The translations under genes and the position numbers were made by a program. DNA of 9,770 bases from Candidatus Zixiibacteriota bacterium (GTDB taxonomy: Bacteria > Zixibacteria > MSB-5A5 > UBA10806), in assembly GCA_003520965.1 (NCBI GenBank), contig DOTU01000305.1, forward strand, positions 1 through 9,770, written 5' to 3'. Of this stretch, positions 5,666-9,770 are shown in pieces. Below the pieces are notes generated by a model, which was not told where the DNA came from, did not search any database, and worked only from the letters and a program-made list of their open reading frames with translations. Position 1 is the stretch's first letter; every line of letters starts with the position of its first letter.

Positions 5666-6561
5666 TGAATCTTGCGGAATATCTCGATCCGGCGTTAATA
5701 ACACTCGATATAAAGGCCGAAACTAAGATTCAAGCAATTGAGCTTTTGGCGGACCTTTTCCGAAGTAAGTATCCTGAGAAAAATAAGCCGGATATTATTG
5801 CAGCTATTGCCGAACGCGAAGAGCTCGGCTCGACATCATTTGGCCGGGGATTCGCCTTTCCGCATGCTAGAACCGAAATAATCAGCGATCTGCATATCGT
5901 TGTGGGAATTGTTAAGGATGGGGTTGAGGACAAGGGGCCAGACGGGATACCGATAAAGGTTTTCTGCCTTTTTCTAACACCGAAAAATATCTCCAGGCTA
6001 TATCTCCAAACGCTCTCGGGGCTGGCTAATGTAGCGCGGCGGCCGGGAATGCTCGACAAGCTTCTTGCTGCGCAGTCGCCCAAGGAGATAACTGAGATTG
6101 TCAGAGATACTGGAGTAGAGATCAAGGAAGGCTTAAGCGTAAGCGATATCATGGTTCAAAATGTCATTACTGTTTCGCCCGACGATACCTTAAGAAATGT
6201 CGCCAATATTATGTTTCAGTATAACTTTGACGGTGTGCCGGTGGTTGATAAAGGGGGAAATCTTTTGGGGGATGTTTCCGGTAAAGAGCTAATCAGATCG
6301 TCCCTACCAGACTATGGAAAGGTGATCTCAAATCGGGCTGAGTTAGAGCCGTTCGAGAACTTACTTCGGCATGAGGATAGTTTGCGGGTCAGTGATGTGA
6401 TGCGGCAGGATGTAGCTACTATTTCGGAGAATGCGCCTTTGATAGAGGCGGCTGCTACCATGCTCAGCCGAAACGCCGATCGCCTCATGGTAGTGCACGA
6501 TGGAAGACTCGTGGGAATCATTTCTGCCTCAGATATAATTTCTAAGGTCATTCGCGGATAA
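5665..6561 (+). CDS. PTS EIIA (fructose/nitrogen type) domain fused to a CBS pair
   Basis: A 298-residue cytosolic regulator. Residues about 1-150 form a PTS EIIA type-2 domain (as in EIIA-Fru and PtsN), including the phospho-acceptor His67 in FAFPHAR with the preceding ELGSTSFGRG. Two CBS motifs follow, at about 158-212 (VSDIMVQNVITVSPDDTL to GDVSGKELI) and 241-297 (VSDVMRQDVATISENAPL to GIISASDII), making a Bateman module that normally binds adenine nucleotides. No EIIB or EIIC is nearby, so it is more likely a phosphorylation- and nucleotide-sensing regulator than a sugar carrier. GGAG (5656-5659) precedes the ATG, which overlaps the DUF502 stop by one base. The exchanger gene starts 2 nt after its stop, and that transporter is its most probable target. 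This target is inferred from context. Confidence 0.9.
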   Translation: MNLAEYLDPALITLDIKAETKIQAIELLADLFRSKYPEKNKPDIIAAIAEREELGSTSFGRGFAFPHARTEIISDLHIVVGIVKDGVEDKGPDGIPIKVFCLFLTPKNISRLYLQTLSGLANVARRPGMLDKLLAAQSPKEITEIVRDTGVEIKEGLSVSDIMVQNVITVSPDDTLRNVANIMFQYNFDGVPVVDKGGNLLGDVSGKELIRSSLPDYGKVISNRAELEPFENLLRHEDSLRVSDVMRQDVATISENAPLIEAAATMLSRNADRLMVVHDGRLVGIISASDIISKVIRG

Positions 6562-6563
6562 AA

Positions 6564-7826
6564 ATGCTCAAAGGCATAGAAAATATAACGTCTGAAGGCG
6601 CCAGATCATCGGCGTTGCAAGCTATCTGGACTTTCCCATCGATAGTGATGGCAGCTCTGGTGATAGCCTGGGGAGCCGAATCGGCTCAGTTCCTGGTATC
6701 TCAGGCTTTTGCTTTGACGCTTTTGGCATTTATCCAAACTTTGCCGGAGTTTGCGGTTGAGGGGTTTATCGCCTGGAACGCCGGGAAATTTCCCACACCT
6801 GCCAATATCGGACTGATGACGGCCAATTTTACCGGAGCGCTCAGGCTTTTGGTCGGATTAGGCTGGCCGCTTATATTTACCACGACTGTAATATTTAATC
6901 TTCGCCGCCAGAAACGTATTAGCTTGGCCACCATCAACCTTGAAGGAGAGCATGCGGTTGAGCTATTGGGGCTTTTGGTGGGATCAATCTATGCCTTTAT
7001 CATAGTAATTAAGGGGACATTGACACTTATCGATACCGTAATCCTGCTAATCCTCTATGGTTGTTATATCGCAGTACTGATCAAACTTCCCCCACAAAAT
7101 GAAGAAGCGATAGCCGATTTGGAATTCGTCCCTCGCTATATATTAACGCGACCGCCCTGGTATCGAAATATATTGATCTGGGGTTGCTTTATCGTAGGCG
7201 GAGTGGGAATACTTTTAGTTGCGGAACCGTTTTTGGAATCGGCCTTGGGGCTATCGATCATTTTGGGAGTGCCGGCGTTTATGTTGATCCAGTGGCTGGC
7301 GCCATTTCTCTCGGAATTTCCGGAGAAGATATCGGCGTTCTACTGGGCTAAGAGTATTGTCAAGGCCCCGATGGCCCTGATGAATATGGTCTCGTCGGGC
7401 ATAGCGGAGTTGACGCTTTTGATTTCGATAATCCCAATTGTCTACTGTATCTCCCTCGGTAGAATAGAGGCGATACCGTTCGATTGGGCACATCGAGCAG
7501 AGATAATGCTGACCGCCACCCAGGGAATCCTGGGAGTGGTTCTTCTCTCCAATATGAATTTCAAATGGTATGAGGCGGGGGGCCTTTTTACATTGTGGAT
7601 AAGCCAGATATTTTTCCAATATGAGGCCAGCCAGATTATTCTTCCTGCGCAAGGAGCGCAAGACATTGTCCCGATGATCTGGAATAAATTGCATATCCAG
7701 GTACTGACCAGGTATACAATCGTTTACTGGTGCTGGATTGTTGTGGAGTTTACGTTTATTCTACTTAATAATAGGGGTATCCCCGCTATTGGGGAACTTA
7801 AAAAAGCCTGGGCTACGCGGCGTTGA
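6564..7826 (+). CDS. Divergent sodium/calcium-exchanger (CaCA) family membrane protein
   Basis: A 420-residue integral membrane protein with about ten or eleven hydrophobic helices, arranged as two inverted halves. The first alpha repeat holds LAFIQTLPEFAVEGFIAWNA (54-73), with Glu62 and Asn88 (TANFTG). The second holds APFLSEFPEKISAFYWAK (246-263), with Glu254 and Asn274 (LMNMVSSG). The paired acidic residues match the ion-binding Glu of CaCA exchangers, but the usual GN..GSN segments are replaced. It is therefore a distant member, and the ion cannot be assigned from sequence alone. A cytosolic loop (about 172-200, PPQNEEAIADLEF) separates the halves; the C-terminus is short and basic. It starts 2 nt after the EIIA-CBS stop, so it is translated with that putative regulator. 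The usual family annotation would be sodium:calcium antiporter. Confidence 0.82.
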   Translation: MLKGIENITSEGARSSALQAIWTFPSIVMAALVIAWGAESAQFLVSQAFALTLLAFIQTLPEFAVEGFIAWNAGKFPTPANIGLMTANFTGALRLLVGLGWPLIFTTTVIFNLRRQKRISLATINLEGEHAVELLGLLVGSIYAFIIVIKGTLTLIDTVILLILYGCYIAVLIKLPPQNEEAIADLEFVPRYILTRPPWYRNILIWGCFIVGGVGILLVAEPFLESALGLSIILGVPAFMLIQWLAPFLSEFPEKISAFYWAKSIVKAPMALMNMVSSGIAELTLLISIIPIVYCISLGRIEAIPFDWAHRAEIMLTATQGILGVVLLSNMNFKWYEAGGLFTLWISQIFFQYEASQIILPAQGAQDIVPMIWNKLHIQVLTRYTIVYWCWIVVEFTFILLNNRGIPAIGELKKAWATRR

Positions 7827-7844
7827 TAGCATTAGAGCTATTAA
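7823..7844. terminator. Weak hairpin over the exchanger stop codon
   Basis: TTGATAGC (7823-7830) and GCTATTAA (7837-7844) can pair over 8 bp, with one G-U, around a 6-nt loop. The stop TGA lies in the left arm. The stem is AU-rich and no U-run follows, so it is at best a weak terminator or an RNA 3' end structure. Confidence 0.25.
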
Positions 7845-7870
7845 CTTATTAGAGGTACATTAATAAAATC

Positions 7871-7895
7871 CGCTCTGGCATGGTAATGAGCGCTC
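7871..7895. promoter_or_regulatory. Dyad symmetry just upstream of the htpX promoter
   Basis: CGCTC (7871-7875) pairs with GAGCG (7888-7892) over a 12-nt loop, and the right arm is itself part of the perfect palindrome GAGCGCTC (7888-7895). The element ends 9 nt before the -35 box, a usual place for an activator or repressor site. It does not match the CIRCE heat-shock operator. Confidence 0.25.
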
Positions 7896-7904
7896 AAGTT
7901 CATC

Positions 7905-7934
7905 TTGACTATTGTCAGCGGAGAAGATTATGTT
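7905..7934 (+). promoter_or_regulatory. Sigma-70-type promoter of htpX
   Basis: TTGACT (7905-7910) and TATGTT (7929-7934) are separated by 18 nt. The predicted start near 7941 leaves a short leader containing the strong SD. This argues against the in-frame TTG at 7905, which would be inside the promoter. Confidence 0.5.
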
Positions 7935-7944
7935 GAGTGCATCG

Positions 7945-7950
7945 GGAGGT
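7945..7950 (+). promoter_or_regulatory. Strong Shine-Dalgarno fixing the htpX start
   Basis: GGAGGT lies 5 nt before the ATG at 7956 and selects this start over an upstream in-frame TTG at 7905, which would add 17 non-hydrophobic residues ahead of the first TM helix. Confidence 0.8.
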
Positions 7951-7955
7951 GTTAT

Positions 7956-8807
7956 ATGAACGGTTTTAAGACCGCTCTTTTATTTGTAGTATTGACGCTT
8001 ATGCTTTTATTGGTAGGTTATCTTATCGGCGGCAAAAGCGGCCTGACTATTGCCCTAATTATGGCCTTTGTGATGAACTTCATATCATACTGGTTTTCAG
8101 ATAAGATTGTTTTGGCGATGTACAAGGCTAAGCCAATAACCGAATCGGATAATCCCCGTCTTTTCCGGATTGTGAGGCAGGTTTCTCAGATGGCGGGGAT
8201 ACCGATGCCCAAGGTTTATATCATTCCCAGTCCCAGCCCCAACGCCTTTGCCACAGGCCGCAACCCGCAACATGCTGCGGTCGCTGCAACCGGTGGGATA
8301 ATGGATATACTCAATGACGACGAGTTAGCGGCGGTTATGGCGCACGAGCTTGGGCATGTCAGAAACAGGGATACGTTGGTATCGGCGGTAGCGGCTACGA
8401 TTGCCGGAGCGATTACATATCTGGGTTTCATGGCGCGTTGGATGCCGTTTTTCGGTGGCGGCGATGATGATGACAACCGTGGGGGTAATTTTCTGCTTAT
8501 GCTCCTTATCGGTATTTTAGCTCCGATAGCCGCCATGCTGGTGCAGATGGCGATCTCCCGTCAGAGAGAATTCGGGGCTGATAAAGCCTCGGCTGAGATG
8601 ACTCATAAATCGCTGGCCCTGGCGTCGGCGCTTAGAAAACTTAGTAGCGAAAGCCATCGCGTACCGCTTCCGGCCAACCCAGCCACGGCCCATATGTTTA
8701 TTGTAAATCCACTCACAGGCAAGGATTTTTCGAGCCTGTTTTCGACTCATCCTCCGATGGAAGAAAGGATCGCTCGTCTTGAACAATACGCCAGGAGCGG
8801 TTTATAA
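7956..8807 (+). CDS. htpX: HtpX-family membrane zinc metalloprotease (M48B)
   Basis: A 283-residue inner-membrane protease that degrades misfolded membrane proteins, working in parallel with FtsH in well-studied bacteria. Two N-terminal helices (about 5-23 and 29-47) precede the conserved NPRLFRIVRQVSQMAGIPMP region (66-85) and PSPSPNAFATG (91-101). The catalytic zinc site is HELGH (130-134), with His130 and His134 as ligands and Glu131 as the base; the third ligand is Glu205 in REFGADKAS. Two more hydrophobic segments flank an acidic glycine-rich loop with four consecutive Asp (170-173), a variable region in this family. The C-terminus has FSTHPPMEERIARL, the usual HtpX closing motif. The length is typical. 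It has its own promoter and a strong SD. The CNNM-family gene begins 13 nt after its stop, suggesting a two-gene or longer operon. No CIRCE element is seen. Confidence 0.96.
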   Translation: MNGFKTALLFVVLTLMLLLVGYLIGGKSGLTIALIMAFVMNFISYWFSDKIVLAMYKAKPITESDNPRLFRIVRQVSQMAGIPMPKVYIIPSPSPNAFATGRNPQHAAVAATGGIMDILNDDELAAVMAHELGHVRNRDTLVSAVAATIAGAITYLGFMARWMPFFGGGDDDDNRGGNFLLMLLIGILAPIAAMLVQMAISRQREFGADKASAEMTHKSLALASALRKLSSESHRVPLPANPATAHMFIVNPLTGKDFSSLFSTHPPMEERIARLEQYARSGL

Positions 8808-8820
8808 ACAGGACCCATAG

Positions 8821-9770
8821 ATGGATCTAAAATTTTGGTTTGAAATTTTCCTCATTCTCATATTTGTATTCATTTCGGGATTTTTCTCAGCCTCCGAGAT
8901 TGCTGTTATTGCGGTTAGAAAAAGCCGGATCAGGGAGTTGGCTCAGGCGGGGGATACCCGAGCTATTTTTGTTGAACGGCTAAAAAACAACCCTGATAAG
9001 TTTTTCGCAATAGTCCAGGTGGGAATGACGGTTACGTCATCGGCGGCCAGCGCGCTGGGAGGCGCTACGGCAATCCTGATTATCAAGCCAATGGTAATGT
9101 CTATACCGATTGTGGCTATTCAAAATGCCAGTGGAACCATTTCGTTGATATTGGTAATTGCCGTAATCTCATATCTTTTTCTGGTCTTGGCGGAGTTATT
9201 TCCGAAGGCCCTGGCTATCAGGTTTGCAGAGCCAATCGCGTTGTGGGTAGGGCCTGGCACCTGGTGGTCGTTGAAGATACTCTCGGTAATTATAAACTTT
9301 CTTTCCTGGTCAACCAATCTTTGCTTGCGCCTGATCGGCATAAGGCCGGACGCCAAGCGCGAGAGTGCGGTCACCGAGGAGGAAGTAAAAATTCTTCTCT
9401 TAGAGGGTATGCAACACGGGGTTTTCGAACCTGCAGAACATGAGATGATCCATTCAGTGTTCGAGTTTGCCGATTCTGTGGCGCGGAATGTAATGACTCC
9501 TCGAACCGAGATGGTAGCAGTGGAGATTAGCGATAGTCCGGAAACCATCCTGAATACGGCAACAATCGAACAGTATTCTCGCTTACCGGTTTATGAGGAG
9601 AATCTCGATAATATCAAGGGGATTATTCATGTCCGCGACCTGCTGAATATTTTCCGTGACAAAGAGCTTATTATCGTCAAAGATATTATGCGTCCTCCCC
9701 TGTTTGTGCCGGATTCAAAGAAGATTTCCGAAGCGCTCAAAGATATGCAGAAGAAAAAAACTCACATGGC
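8821..9770 (+). CDS. CNNM/CorC-type (DUF21-CBS) divalent-cation transport protein, 3' end outside window
   Basis: The first 316 codons of a hemolysin-C/CorC-like membrane protein; the frame is open at the right edge. The CNNM (DUF21) transmembrane domain spans residues about 1-190. It has TM1 with the hallmark ISGFFSASEIAVIAVRKSR (18-36), further hydrophobic segments around 80-110 and 100-125, and the signature YLFLVLAELFPKALAIRFAE (118-137). A cytosolic CBS pair begins around 220 with VMTPRTEMVAVE, continues with SRLPVYEENLDNIKGIIHVRDLL, and the second CBS repeat is entered (IMRPPLFVPDSKKISEAL) when the window ends. The C-terminal transporter-associated domain, if present, is not visible. 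Relatives export Mg2+ or Co2+ or regulate such transport. AGGA (8810-8813) is 7 nt before the ATG. The short spacing implies co-transcription with htpX. Confidence 0.92.
   Translation, partial: MDLKFWFEIFLILIFVFISGFFSASEIAVIAVRKSRIRELAQAGDTRAIFVERLKNNPDKFFAIVQVGMTVTSSAASALGGATAILIIKPMVMSIPIVAIQNASGTISLILVIAVISYLFLVLAELFPKALAIRFAEPIALWVGPGTWWSLKILSVIINFLSWSTNLCLRLIGIRPDAKRESAVTEEEVKILLLEGMQHGVFEPAEHEMIHSVFEFADSVARNVMTPRTEMVAVEISDSPETILNTATIEQYSRLPVYEENLDNIKGIIHVRDLLNIFRDKELIIVKDIMRPPLFVPDSKKISEALKDMQKKKTHM

Noticed and set aside
5730..6152. 140-codon open frame on the minus strand
   Set aside because: It is antisense to the EIIA domain, and its low-complexity Ser/Ile-rich translation shows no family.
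7251..7694. 147-codon open frame on the minus strand
   Set aside because: It lies wholly inside the exchanger gene and lacks an SD or recognisable domain; it is a shadow of the sense codons.
7827..7955. CIRCE-like heat-shock operator upstream of htpX
   Set aside because: The half-sites TTAGCACTC/GAGTGCTAA are not present; only a short unrelated ATAGC/GCTAT hairpin and a CGCTC/GAGCG dyad are found.
9120..9548. 142-codon open frame on the minus strand
   Set aside because: It is antisense to the CNNM-family gene, whose motifs read continuously across it.

Overview
The window looks like chromosomal DNA of an uncultured or poorly characterised Gram-negative-type bacterium. GC content is moderate, genes are tightly packed, SD motifs are recognisable but sometimes absent, and one alternative GTG start is used. 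The style (sirtuin, HtpX, CNNM/CorC, DUF502, a lone EIIA-CBS protein) fits an FCB-group or candidate-phylum bacterium such as Zixibacteria. That is an impression, because no rRNA or marker gene is present. Apart from a fragment at the left edge, every gene is on the + strand.

Layout. (1) Positions 1-297, minus strand: the N-terminal 99 residues of an unrecognised protein with a CxxC knuckle, running off the left edge. (2) Positions 298-394: a compact divergent control region with candidate promoters on both strands, a 17-nt near-perfect direct repeat and a small dyad over the + strand -35 box. (3) Positions 395-2954: three co-oriented genes. These are a zinc sirtuin with the Tyr/Arg pair of short-chain deacylases, a Pol-beta-fold nucleotidyltransferase overlapping it by ATGA, and a protein with an uncharacterised N-terminal part and an Apea-like HEPN C-terminus carrying an R-x4-H motif. 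This SIR2-NTase-HEPN set is the most unusual feature of the window. (4) Positions 3038-4859: a secreted DUF3887 plus alpha/beta-hydrolase protein, then a small two-TM protein with a PH-like tail. (5) Positions 4956-7826: a probable operon of DUF502 membrane protein, EIIA-CBS-CBS cytosolic protein and CaCA-type cation exchanger, packed as TAATG and a 2-nt gap behind a good sigma-70 promoter that lies almost on the first ATG. (6) Positions 7905-9770: a promoter, HtpX membrane protease, and 13 nt later a CNNM/CorC (DUF21-CBS) protein cut by the right edge.

How the genes may work together. Block 5 reads as a cation exchanger with a cytosolic sensor combining a phosphorylatable PTS-type histidine with a Bateman (CBS) pair. 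Block 6 reads as membrane protein quality control beside a divalent-cation transporter. Block 3 has the parts list of an NAD- and nucleotide-linked stress or defence module, but the sirtuin is a normal deacylase and key residues of a classical MNT-HEPN toxin-antitoxin pair are missing, so that reading is only a hypothesis. No tRNA, rRNA, CRISPR array, insertion sequence or integrase was seen.
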